DNA of 19,347 nt, from positions 1-19,347 of the forward strand of contig DDXR01000018.1 of assembly GCA_002347565.1 (NCBI GenBank), given 5' to 3'. A program made the position numbers and the translations under genes. Below, one piece after another: positions 7,277-13,698 of this stretch (position 1 is the first letter of the stretch; each line of letters starts with the position of its first letter). This DNA comes from a bacterium UBP2_UBA2255 (GTDB taxonomy: Bacteria > Edwardsbacteria > AC1 > EtOH8). The notes below the pieces were generated by a model. It was not told the DNA's origin and made no database searches. It saw only the letters and a program-made list of their open reading frames with translations.

Positions 7277-7301
7277 CAGAACCGCCGGATTGCCGTAGAC
7301 T
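7273..7301 (+). promoter_or_regulatory. Sigma70-like promoter for the PATAN/Roadblock cluster
   Basis: A perfect -35 box TTGACA (7273-7278), a 17-base spacer and a -10 box TAGACT (7296-7301, four of six matches) lie 62 bases upstream of the PATAN gene's ATG. The -35 box contains the stop codon of the lipM-like gene, so this promoter separates the two units with almost no spare sequence. A GAAGGA Shine-Dalgarno-like word follows about 12 bases before the start. Confidence 0.72.
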
Positions 7302-7362
7302 AAACACCGTCGCCCGTCCCGGTTCCAACGAAGCACACCGCAACCGAAGGAATGCCGCCGCC

Positions 7363-8229
7363 ATGGGTTTTCAGGCCGACCTCAGCGAATTCCCGGTCCC
7401 GGAGCTGCTGCACCTGCTGAGCCACTTCAAGAAGAGCGGCCGGTTGGAGGTGTCCGCGTCGGGCGCCGCCGGCGAGATCTACCTCGCCAACGGCGGCGTG
7501 GTGCACGCGGTCCACGGCGAACTGTCGGGCAGCGAGGCGGTGTTCAACCTCTGCCTGGAAACCGCCGGCCAGTGCAGCTTCACCGCCGGGGTGGCCGCGC
7601 CCCAGCAGTCGGTCCAGGACGGCGCCGACCAGCTGATCGCCGAGGGCGAACGGCGCCGCACCGAGGTCACCGAGATCCTCAAGGGCCTGCCGCCGATGGA
7701 CACGGTGCTGGCCCGCACCGCCCAGGCCCCGGAGGAGTCGGCGGTGACCATCCGCCGCAGCGACTGGACCATCCTGGCGCTGGTCAACGGCAAGCGCGAC
7801 ATCAAGGCCATCATCGCCGACAGCAAGCTGGGCCTGCTGGAGGTCGCCAAGACCCTGTCCTGGCTGCTGACAAAGAACCTGGTGGCCGATCCCCAGGAGG
7901 TGGAGCGGGTGTTCCGGCAGAAGCTGGCGCTGGTCAACGCCCTGCTGGAGGAGTTCGGGGTCAAGGGCACGGGCGTGGCGCCCTACCTGGAGACGGTCAA
8001 GGCGACCCTGGCCGCGGCCGACAAGGACGGCCACATCGGCCGGGCCGTGACGTTCGGGGCCGACAAGCTGGCGCCGGCGCCGACGGCCGCGGTGGGCGTG
8101 TCCAAGGAGGAGCTGGCGCTGGTGTGGGGCCAGGTGGCCGACGCCCTGCAGAAGCAGGGGGCCAAGGAGTTCGGCCCGATGCTGGCCAAGCACAAGTACC
8201 AGACGGTGTGCCTGCGGGTCAAGGCGTGA
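7363..8229 (+). CDS. DUF4388 (PATAN) domain protein with shared C-terminal domain
   Basis: 288 residues from the ATG at 7363. The open frame extends back to 7273, but that part overlaps the promoter and is not preferred. Residues 1-95 are a PATAN/DUF4388 domain (MGFQADLSEFPVPELLHLL, KKSGRLEVSASGAAGEIYLA, GGVVHAVHGELSGSEAVF), common in bacterial signalling proteins that regulate polarity, motility or biofilms. Residues about 100-180 look like a winged-helix segment (DWTILALVNGKRDIKAI, LLEVAKTLSWLLTKNLV). Residues 185-288 (from RQKLALVNALLEEFG) align with the C-terminus of the next gene: 12 of the first 18 positions are identical, and similar ends KHKYQTV/KQKFQSV recur. It is cytoplasmic. The partner is unknown, but the Roadblock neighbours suggest a GTPase- or polarity-linked regulator. 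Confidence 0.85.
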   Translation: MGFQADLSEFPVPELLHLLSHFKKSGRLEVSASGAAGEIYLANGGVVHAVHGELSGSEAVFNLCLETAGQCSFTAGVAAPQQSVQDGADQLIAEGERRRTEVTEILKGLPPMDTVLARTAQAPEESAVTIRRSDWTILALVNGKRDIKAIIADSKLGLLEVAKTLSWLLTKNLVADPQEVERVFRQKLALVNALLEEFGVKGTGVAPYLETVKATLAAADKDGHIGRAVTFGADKLAPAPTAAVGVSKEELALVWGQVADALQKQGAKEFGPMLAKHKYQTVCLRVKA

Positions 8230-8422
8230 GCACGAGATATTTTTGAGAATACAGCCCCCAGCATCGTCGCTGTGTGCCTGATCAATGCCCTGCCGGCCAC
8301 CGAACATCAGGGCGCAGGAGCCTGATGGCAACAGCGTGCATGATATCGTTGAACAAGTAGATGGTTGTCGTCGGGTGAGATGACAAACTGATCCGCGCAG
8401 CCAACCCAACGGGATGACGACT
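8230..8422. other. 193-base intergenic region with a 7-bp inverted repeat
   Basis: This gap between the PATAN gene and the first Roadblock gene is AT-richer than the coding DNA. It holds an inverted repeat CATCAGG (8305-8311) / CCTGATG (8321-8327) with a nine-base loop and no T-run. I found no convincing -35/-10 pair and no recognisable coding remnant on either strand. It could hold a weak promoter, a regulatory RNA element or decayed DNA. Confidence 0.4.
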
Positions 8423-9118
8423 ATGACAAAGGAACCGGCCGAACTGGTCGAAAGCGTGCTGAAGATGGACGGCGTGCGACACAGCTGCGCGGTCGCCAAG
8501 GACGACGGCGCGGTGATCAAGTCGTCCGACGGCGCGCCGGCCAACTTCGGCGAGGTCACCGCCTTCCTGGGGTCGGCGGCCGAGGTGATCGCGGCCAACT
8601 TGGTGCTGGGCGACCTGTCCGCGGTGCTGGCCGAGGGCGAGGGTCACAAGCTGCTGATCATGCCCCAGGCCGGCGCCTACCTCGGGGTCGAGCTCGACCC
8701 GGCGCAGTCGCCCTGGTGGGCCACCCAGCAGAACCCGCTGGACCTGCTGGCCGAGGACAAGATGGCCGAGATCTCCGAGGCCGAGGAGCTGCTGCGGCAG
8801 AAGGTCACCCTGCTCAACATGCTGCTGGAGGACTTCGGCGCCAAGGGCGACAAGGCGGACGACTGGCGGGAGATGCTGGAGAAGGAGATCAAGGCGGTCG
8901 ACCCGGCCGGCCGGCTGGCCCGGATGCTGGAGATCGGCGCCGGCGCGATCGTGCCCCGCGCCGGGGTCAAGACCGACATCACCAAGAAGGAGGTGGGCGA
9001 CGCCTTCGAAAAGCTGGTCAACCTCACCTGCAAGAAGGCCATCTCCGTCCTCGGCTTCGTCGAGGTCAAGCAGAAGTTCCAGTCGGTGATCACCCGGCTG
9101 GCGTCCGAAAGGCGGTAG
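8423..9118 (+). CDS. Roadblock/LC7-like protein with the shared C-terminal domain
   Basis: 231 residues from the ATG at 8423; an ATG at 8414 would add three residues, and GGGA (8411-8414) could serve the later start. Residues about 4-95 match a Roadblock/LC7 domain (ELVESVLKMDGVRHSCAVAKDDGAVIKS, then the LGSAAEVIAANLVLGDLSAV helix and the HKLLIMPQAGAYLGVELD strands). In bacteria, such proteins include MglB, the GTPase-activating partner of the Ras-like MglA. After an acidic helix, residues 125-231 (from RQKVTLLNMLLEDFG) align with the C-terminus of the PATAN protein. The two genes therefore encode different sensor heads on one common tail. No MglA-like GTPase lies in the window. Domain call is good; the biological role is inferred. 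Confidence 0.8.
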   Translation: MTKEPAELVESVLKMDGVRHSCAVAKDDGAVIKSSDGAPANFGEVTAFLGSAAEVIAANLVLGDLSAVLAEGEGHKLLIMPQAGAYLGVELDPAQSPWWATQQNPLDLLAEDKMAEISEAEELLRQKVTLLNMLLEDFGAKGDKADDWREMLEKEIKAVDPAGRLARMLEIGAGAIVPRAGVKTDITKKEVGDAFEKLVNLTCKKAISVLGFVEVKQKFQSVITRLASERR

Positions 9119-9121
9119 CCG

Positions 9122-9859
9122 ATGATGGAAGAGATCCTGATCCGCCTGTCGGGACTGTCCGGGGTCACCGGATGCTTCTATGTGGGCGACGACGGCAGCT
9201 TCGCGGCCCAGGCCCTGACCAAGACCTTCTCGACCGAGAACGCCAAGCGGGCGGTGGTGGTGCTGGCCCAGACCTTCGACGCGCTGTCGGCCGTGGCCCA
9301 GTTCACCATCAACAAGATGATGGTCAACACCAACGGCTCGCGGCTGTTCATCCGGCGCTCCGACAAGGGATACCTCAACCTGCTGGCCGACCCCACCGCC
9401 GACGTGGCGGTGATCGAAGCGGCGCTGGAGGGCGCGCTCAAGGAGATCAAGAGCATGCCGGCCGAGCTGCTCAAGGCGGCCCCGGCGCCGGCCGCGCCGG
9501 CCCCGGCCCCGGCGGCGCCCGCGGCGACCAAACCGGCCGCGCCGGCCCCGGCTGCGGCGGCGCCCGCGGCGGCCAAGCCGCCGCCGCCGGCCGCGCCGGC
9601 CCGGCCCGCGCCCAAGCCGACCGAGCCGGTCGACCCGGCGGTGCTGGACAAGATGGCCGCGGTCGCCGAGGAATTCCTGGGCGAGCTGGCCGCCGACATC
9701 TTCCAGAACCAGCTGGCCGACAACCGCATCAACCGGGAGAAGCTGGTGCGCGACCCGGTGATGAAGTTCTGCTACTCCCTGCAGAAGGACGCCTCGATGA
9801 TCATCGGCCCCTCGGCGGCGAAGCAGATGGCCGACAAGATGATGCTGCTGTTAAAATAA
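9122..9859 (+). CDS. Second Roadblock/LC7-like protein with Ala/Pro linker
   Basis: 245 residues; the start is ATGATG at 9122/9125, three bases after the previous stop. Residues 1-115 resemble a Roadblock/LC7 fold (EEILIRLSGLSGVTGCFYVG, then the long ENAKRAVVVLAQTFDALSAV helix, and the SRLFIRRSDKGYLNLLA strands). A flexible Ala/Pro-rich linker follows (about 119-170). The last 75 residues are helical (LDKMAAVAEEFLGELAADIF, VMKFCYSLQKDASMIIG, KQMADKMMLLLK). This tail differs from that of the two genes before it. Tight spacing suggests co-translation with the first Roadblock protein, and a hetero- or homodimeric Roadblock pair is plausible. The Roadblock call is somewhat weaker here than for its neighbour. 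Confidence 0.78.
   Translation: MMEEILIRLSGLSGVTGCFYVGDDGSFAAQALTKTFSTENAKRAVVVLAQTFDALSAVAQFTINKMMVNTNGSRLFIRRSDKGYLNLLADPTADVAVIEAALEGALKEIKSMPAELLKAAPAPAAPAPAPAAPAATKPAAPAPAAAAPAAAKPPPPAAPARPAPKPTEPVDPAVLDKMAAVAEEFLGELAADIFQNQLADNRINREKLVRDPVMKFCYSLQKDASMIIGPSAAKQMADKMMLLLK
9476..9630. repeat. Low-complexity Ala/Pro-encoding tract with internal duplication
   Basis: This stretch encodes an Ala/Pro/Lys linker of about 50 residues and is built almost wholly from GCG, GCC and CCG codons. A block of about 40 bases is repeated with small changes (around 9497 and 9545): both copies encode AAPAA(T/A)KP-type runs. It is a likely site of slippage or length change between strains. Confidence 0.75.
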
Positions 9860-9888
9860 CGTTTGGCATGATGACGATGATTCTTTCT

Positions 9889-10320
9889 GATCACGGTGAT
9901 TGATACTATGGGCTCAACCTGTCGAGATGAATACAGCGATTTGACCGAACAAATCATCGGACATTGTTTCAAGATCCATCAGGTGCTTGGACCCGGCTTC
10001 CCGGAGAGGATTTATTCGAGCAGTTTGAAGATGGCTCTCCGCAAGGCCGGAAGGCAAGTGGAGGCGGAGAAGGAATACCGGGTTTACTTTGAGGGCACAG
10101 ATGTCGGGTTGTTGCGGATTGATCTCGTCGTTGATGGGACGGTTATTGTCGAACTCAAAGCCGTAGCGGGGAAACCACCGAAACTCTTTGAAAGCCAATT
10201 GATCGCATATCTCAAGGCCTCCGGTTTGCCGGTAGGATTGTTGATCAACTTCGGAAATAGCAGTTGCCAGGTCCGCCGCTTGATGAACGATCAACGAAAT
10301 CGAAAAAAGTCACCGTAATC
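9889..10320. repeat. Possible inverted ends flanking the GxxExxY gene
   Basis: GATCACGGTGAT (9889-9900) and GTCACCGTAATC (10309-10320) match as inverted repeats at 10 of 12 positions. They sit just outside the start and at the stop of the GxxExxY gene. They could mark the ends of an inserted cassette. No target duplication was seen, and 12-base imperfect matches can arise by chance. Confidence 0.3.
9908..10318 (+). CDS. GxxExxY-family protein (PD-(D/E)XK nuclease-like core)
   Basis: 136 residues from the ATG at 9908; a GTG at 9896 would add four. The family motif is present as G30-F-P-E-R-I-Y36, preceded by the typical EQIIGHCFKIHQVLGPGF segment. A PD-(D/E)XK-like core follows, with Asp72 in LRIDLVVDG and E82-L-K84 in VIVELKA, then the FESQLIAYLKASGLPVGLLINFG ending. 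Its true biological role is unsettled, although the core suggests nucleic acid binding or cleavage. Codon and base composition are clearly AT-richer than in all neighbours (for example gatttattcgagcagtttga at 10008), which signals horizontal acquisition. It interrupts an otherwise uniform same-strand cluster, with no strong Shine-Dalgarno before its start. Confidence 0.87.
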   Translation: MGSTCRDEYSDLTEQIIGHCFKIHQVLGPGFPERIYSSSLKMALRKAGRQVEAEKEYRVYFEGTDVGLLRIDLVVDGTVIVELKAVAGKPPKLFESQLIAYLKASGLPVGLLINFGNSSCQVRRLMNDQRNRKKSP

Positions 10321-10335
10321 AAACGAGGAGAAGCC

Positions 10336-10719
10336 ATGTTCAAGCTCCTGCTCTACGACAGCGAGTACCTGTGGTTCGTGACCGTCACCAACCTGGTGTC
10401 GATCGCCGGCAGCGTCCTGCTGTGGGTGACCTGCGTGCTGTTCGGGCTGATCGCCCGCAAGTACGAGATCGTGCTGCGCAAGAAGACCAACTGGCAGTTC
10501 ATGATCTTCGCCCCCTCGGGCATCCTGGTGTTCGCGGTGATCCAGATCATCGCCTATTCGACCCAGGTCAAGCTGAACGTGCTCCAGTCATGGATCGCCT
10601 ACGCCTTCTTCCTGCTGTCGGGCGCGCTGTCGCTGCTGGGCGCCATGAAGTTCAAGCAGGTGGTGACCCCCGTCAAGAAGCCGGCCGCCGCCGGCGCCGC
10701 GGCCGCGCCGGCCAAGTGA
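10336..10719 (+). CDS. Small three-helix membrane protein
   Basis: 127 residues from the ATG at 10336, which has a good Shine-Dalgarno (GAGGAG, 10325-10330, five bases away). The frame extends upstream into the GxxExxY gene, but that part is not preferred. Three hydrophobic helices are visible (LVSIAGSVLLWVTCVLFGLIA, FMIFAPSGILVFAVIQIIAY, WIAYAFFLLSGALSLLGAM). The tail is a soluble KKPAAAGAAAAPAK run rich in Ala and Pro, similar in flavour to the linker in the second Roadblock protein. No family was recognised. It is followed 44 bases later by another small membrane protein of similar size, and the two may be partners. Confidence 0.78.
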   Translation: MFKLLLYDSEYLWFVTVTNLVSIAGSVLLWVTCVLFGLIARKYEIVLRKKTNWQFMIFAPSGILVFAVIQIIAYSTQVKLNVLQSWIAYAFFLLSGALSLLGAMKFKQVVTPVKKPAAAGAAAAPAK

Positions 10720-10763
10720 CCCCGCGCCCGCCCTGTTGAACGCACAATCGCGAGGTGAATGAC

Positions 10764-11102
10764 ATGGAGATCTCCATCGCCGCCGAACTGGTGTTCGCCA
10801 TCGGGGTGGCCCTGTTCTGCCTGTCGCTGTGGTTCTACGGCCGGGTGCTGAAGCGCCTGCTGGCGATCATCCGCAAGCCATCGGCCATCTGGACCCTGCC
10901 CATCGCCGGGGCGCTGCTGCTGGCCCTGGGGGCGCTGTTCCACTTCATCCCGCTGGCCATCTACCCCCAGCTGGACCCGTCGCGCACCGACCAGCTGATG
11001 ATGATCTGCCAGAACCGCACCATGGAGGCCGGCTTCTTCCTGCTGGCCGGAGTGATCTCGATCTGGGCCGGGTGGACCTACACCCGCTGGACCAGCCGCT
11101 GA
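10764..11102 (+). CDS. Small three-helix membrane protein
   Basis: 112 residues from the ATG at 10764, where GAGGTG (10752-10757) gives good spacing; a GTG at 10755 is inside that Shine-Dalgarno and is disfavoured. Helices are ISIAAELVFAIGVALFCLSL, WTLPIAGALLLALGALFHFI and the C-terminal GFFLLAGVISIWAGWTY. A basic segment (GRVLKRLLAIIRKP) follows the first helix, so that loop is probably cytoplasmic. No family was recognised. It is the last gene before a terminator and ends the unit begun at the PATAN promoter or an internal one. Confidence 0.76.
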   Translation: MEISIAAELVFAIGVALFCLSLWFYGRVLKRLLAIIRKPSAIWTLPIAGALLLALGALFHFIPLAIYPQLDPSRTDQLMMICQNRTMEAGFFLLAGVISIWAGWTYTRWTSR

Positions 11103-11119
11103 GGCCGGCGCCGGGCCGG

Positions 11120-11140
11120 GGCGAAAAAAATCGCCTTTTT
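11120..11140 (+). terminator. Short intrinsic terminator
   Basis: GGCGA (11120-11124) pairs with TCGCC (11131-11135) around an A6 loop, followed at once by TTTTT and a second T-rich stretch. It begins 17 bases after the stop of the last small membrane protein gene. The stem is short but the arrangement is typical. Confidence 0.6.
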
Positions 11141-11153
11141 CCGTTTTTCGGCC

Positions 11154-11182
11154 TTGACAAACAGGGCATAACATGGTAATTT
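11154..11182 (+). promoter_or_regulatory. Sigma70-like promoter with extended -10
   Basis: A perfect -35 box TTGACA (11154-11159) is followed after 17 bases by TAATTT (11177-11182), preceded by TGG, which gives an extended -10 (TGnTA...T). It lies immediately after the terminator and about 190 bases before the ATG of the Asp-box protein gene, which would leave a long 5' leader. Confidence 0.6.
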
Positions 11183-11189
11183 CATAATA

Positions 11190-11373
11190 CATTAGCGACG
11201 GTCCCGGCCGCCGGGGCGGCTCCCGCCGGGACGCAAGCGGCTCATTTACCCGGCATCCCGAACAGACGAACGCAAGCAGAGGGAGGTGAGAGCGGCACGA
11301 GCACAACACCAGCCACCCCCGCGCGGCGCGGGCGCACGGCCACAACCCCACAACAGAAACCAAGGAACGAGAC
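11190..11373 (+). other. Long structured 5' leader
   Basis: The predicted leader carries a perfect 8-bp stem, GTCCCGGC (11201-11208) with GCCGGGAC (11225-11232). The word ACGCAAGC overlaps the stem end (11231) and recurs at 11270. A strong Shine-Dalgarno-like GGAGGTGA (11282-11289) sits about 85 bases before the real start and has no ATG, GTG or TTG at a suitable distance. The real ribosome site AAGGAA precedes the ATG at 11374. No known riboswitch class fits well. Confidence 0.4.
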
Positions 11374-13428
11374 ATGAAGAAAATTCTATTCGCGGTGTTG
11401 GCCCTGACGCTGATCCTGTCGGTCGCGGCCCTGGCCGCCAAGCCGGCTCCGGCGCCCAAGTACGACTATGACGGGACGGTGCAGCAGATCCAGAAGGCCA
11501 GCAACCCCTACGCCCGTCCGGGCAAGGCCGTCAACCGGGTGCTGATCGACGGCGTCAACGTCGGCAACATCCGCTCGACGCTCAGCCCCAACGACCGCAG
11601 CATCGCCGCGGCGATCGGCGCCAGCGCCGACACCGTCCAGGTCATGTACCTGGGCGGCAACCTGGCCACGTACAGCCTGTGGCACGGCTACTCCCTGGAC
11701 AACGGCGACAACTGGACCACCAGCAACATGGTGGCCGCGGGCCAGCGGCCGCGCTACCCGTCGATGGTGATGGGCGACAACGACGACGGCAACGGCTTCT
11801 ACCGCCCGATGCACGGCGTGTTCCACCTGCAGGTCACCAAGGAGCTGTACTACGTCTACGAGTCGTCCAGCATCGGCGACGGCGCCTGGTCGTACACCAA
11901 CCTCTACGACGGCAGCACGGCCGTCGACTGGTGGACCCCGGCCATCAACCGCTGCACCGGCACGCCCACGCTGGGCGTCGTGGCCCAGGAGTACAACACC
12001 GGCGCGGCCGGCTTCACCTTCAGCCAGGACTGGGGGCAGAACTGGGCCCCGGTGCCGATCGCGGCCCACCCGATCTTCAACGACCCGGGCACCCAGCCGG
12101 CGCAAACCTGGATCAACAACGACCCGGCCAACGTCATCGCCTTCAGCCCGTGGCCGTGGTACGGCGACCAGGGCGTGATGAGGTACTTCGTCTCCACGGA
12201 CAGCGGCGCCAACTTCACGGGCCCGTACGACATCATCCCGGAGGGCCTGTTCCCGCAGTACCGCGGCGGCATCTGGTGGTACGACTATGACGCCATGACC
12301 ATCAACGGCGTGCCGTACGTGGCCTGGGTCAACTCCGACTGGACCAACTACGGCGGCCGCGGCATCTCCGGCGAGGCGGTGTTCGTGGCCTGGCCCGTGG
12401 ACCCGGGCAACATCACCACCACCGCCTGGAACGTGCGCCACGTCAGCGAGATGTGGGACACGGCCAGCAGCCTGGGCTGGTACGGCGTCGAGCCGTCCCT
12501 GGGGACCGACGCGGCCGGCAACATCTACATCGGCTGGTGCCCGTTCGGCGGCTCCACCCTCAACACCGGCGCCGCGGTGGCCATGAGCGCCGACGGCGGC
12601 AACACCTGGACCCAGGCCCTCAACCTGGGCGATCCGGCGACCGAGAACATCGACCCGTTCGAGATCAGCCGCGAGGTCGGCAGCACCGTGTACGGCGTGG
12701 GCATCAACTCGGCCGGCGCCGCGCCGATGCCGCTGGAGTGCTGGCAGGTGCCGGTGGCGGACCTGCAGGCCCAGCCGGTGATCGCCTTCAACGACCGGTT
12801 CACGATCCCGACCCCGATCACCTACGCCGAGCTGGGCAGCACGCCCACTCCGGTGAGCGGCGACACGCTGGAATTCGCCTGGTACCCGGGCTTCGCCTAC
12901 GGCGGCACCTACGAGCTGACCGTGTCGAAGACCGCGGACTGGAGCGCGGACAACTATGACCTGGTGTGGTTCCCGGATTCCAACGACCTGCTGATCGCCG
13001 GCATGCCCTCGACCGGCGTCTGGTACTACAAGGTCCGTTCCATCCGCCCCGATGCCAGCACCAGCGAGTGGAGCGGCATCATGACCTTCGACTACCAGGG
13101 TTCGGCCACCAACACCACCGACTGGGGCGCCAGCGGCGTGGCCGGCAAGCCGACCGCCAAGCCGGTGTACGGCTTCGCGCTGAGCGCGGCGTATCCCAAC
13201 CCGGTCCGCGGCAAGGCGACCATCAACTTCACGCTGCCCAAGGCCGGCGCCTACAGCATGAAGGTGTACAACATCGCCGGGCAGGCCGTGAAGACGATCG
13301 ACGGCAACGGCGCGGCCGGAGCCAACTCCATCGGTCTGGAGACCAGGGACATGGCCAACGGCGTGTTCTTCTACCAGCTGACCGCCGGCGGCAACAAGGC
13401 GACCAGGAAACTGACCGTCGTCAAGTAA
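11374..13428 (+). CDS. Secreted Asp-box (BNR/sialidase-like propeller) protein with type IX sorting tail
   Basis: 684 residues. A signal peptide (MKKILFAVLALTLILSVAAL, cleavage near ALAAK) follows a good AAGGAA ribosome site. Four Asp-box motifs (SxDxGxxW/F) are visible: SLDNGDNWT (107-115), SQDWGQNWA (217-225), STDSGANFT (274-282) and SADGGNTWT (405-413). They indicate a sialidase/BNR-type beta-propeller over roughly residues 60-460. Residues about 470-570 look fibronectin III-like (LEFAWYPGFAYGGTYELTVS, GVWYYKVRSIRPDASTSEWS). The last 87 residues (from about 598) are a Por-secretion/FlgD-type sorting domain (AAYPNPVRGKATINFTLP, YSMKVYNIAGQAVKTID, NGVFFYQLTAGGNKATRKL), which directs export by the type IX system and surface attachment. 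No sialidase Arg triad or FRIP motif was recognised, so the enzymatic function is uncertain. It appears monocistronic, with terminators on both sides. Confidence 0.87.
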   Translation: MKKILFAVLALTLILSVAALAAKPAPAPKYDYDGTVQQIQKASNPYARPGKAVNRVLIDGVNVGNIRSTLSPNDRSIAAAIGASADTVQVMYLGGNLATYSLWHGYSLDNGDNWTTSNMVAAGQRPRYPSMVMGDNDDGNGFYRPMHGVFHLQVTKELYYVYESSSIGDGAWSYTNLYDGSTAVDWWTPAINRCTGTPTLGVVAQEYNTGAAGFTFSQDWGQNWAPVPIAAHPIFNDPGTQPAQTWINNDPANVIAFSPWPWYGDQGVMRYFVSTDSGANFTGPYDIIPEGLFPQYRGGIWWYDYDAMTINGVPYVAWVNSDWTNYGGRGISGEAVFVAWPVDPGNITTTAWNVRHVSEMWDTASSLGWYGVEPSLGTDAAGNIYIGWCPFGGSTLNTGAAVAMSADGGNTWTQALNLGDPATENIDPFEISREVGSTVYGVGINSAGAAPMPLECWQVPVADLQAQPVIAFNDRFTIPTPITYAELGSTPTPVSGDTLEFAWYPGFAYGGTYELTVSKTADWSADNYDLVWFPDSNDLLIAGMPSTGVWYYKVRSIRPDASTSEWSGIMTFDYQGSATNTTDWGASGVAGKPTAKPVYGFALSAAYPNPVRGKATINFTLPKAGAYSMKVYNIAGQAVKTIDGNGAAGANSIGLETRDMANGVFFYQLTAGGNKATRKLTVVK

Positions 13429-13442
13429 CCATTCCCCCGGGG

Positions 13443-13475
13443 GGCACCGCCGGGCGCAGGGCGCCCGGCGGTGCC
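13443..13475 (+). terminator. Perfect 15-bp GC hairpin after the Asp-box gene
   Basis: GGCACCGCCGGGCGC (13443-13457) and its exact complement (13461-13475) enclose a three-base AGG loop. It begins 15 bases after the stop codon. No T-run follows, and more GC-rich self-complementary sequence continues to about 13505. It may protect the 3' end of the mRNA or support factor-dependent termination. Confidence 0.55.
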
Positions 13476-13552
13476 GGCCCGGCGTCCGGCCGGCGGGGCC
13501 CGGCCAACCGACATCGTCATCATCCGCCCCCGCAGGGGGGTATACCATTATG

Positions 13553-13575
13553 AGACCTCTGCTAAAGGTCTTTTT
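13553..13575 (+). terminator. Short intrinsic terminator
   Basis: AGACCT (13553-13558) pairs with AGGTCT (13566-13571) around a seven-base loop, and the stem runs directly into TTTTT (13571-13575). It lies about 125 bases after the Asp-box gene stop. It is probably the actual stop point for that transcript. Confidence 0.6.
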
Positions 13576-13671
13576 ACCACGGAAGCGCGGAAATATTTGA
13601 ACAAAACCGCCGCTTGATCTCGGATTTGCCAGGCTTTTTCAGTATTCTCAGGTGTTCCGTGCTTCAGTGGT
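13576..13671. repeat. Palindromic intergenic repeat, ACCACGGAA family (copy 2)
   Basis: The left arm ACCACGGAAGCGCGGAA (13576-13592) and the right arm TTCCGTGCTTCAGTGGT (13655-13671) are inverted partners at 15 of 17 positions, with 62 bases between. The left core ACCACGGAA is the same as in the copy at 4450. The interior is AT-richer than the genes. It follows directly on a terminator. Confidence 0.65.
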
Positions 13672-13698
13672 TGGGTTTTGCAGAAGTCTCATTATATA
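13671..13698 (+). promoter_or_regulatory. Weak candidate promoter for the TonB receptor operon
   Basis: TTGGGT (13671-13676), 16 bases, then TATATA (13693-13698) in an AT-rich patch that follows the palindromic repeat. Both boxes match the sigma70 consensus only in part. It is the best placed candidate in the gap, giving a leader of roughly 175 bases before the receptor start. Confidence 0.3.

Noticed and set aside
8282..8400. Possible remnant of a gene on the minus strand in the 193-base gap
   Set aside because: Short translated pieces showed no recognisable family, and the open frame is mainly an antisense shadow of the Roadblock gene.
9476..9630. CRISPR-like or tandem repeat array in the GC-rich tract
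   Set aside because: It is in frame and encodes an Ala/Pro linker; there are no regular repeats with unique spacers.
11228..11237. GGGACGCAAG, similar to part of a GEMM-type c-di-GMP riboswitch
   Set aside because: The conserved GGCAAACC part and the second stem with its receptor were not found, so only a few bases match.
11286..11471. 61-codon open frame from a GTG overlapping the start of the Asp-box gene
   Set aside because: Its GTG lies inside the Shine-Dalgarno-like word itself, it runs out of frame into a well supported gene, and its product is Arg/Pro-rich without features.
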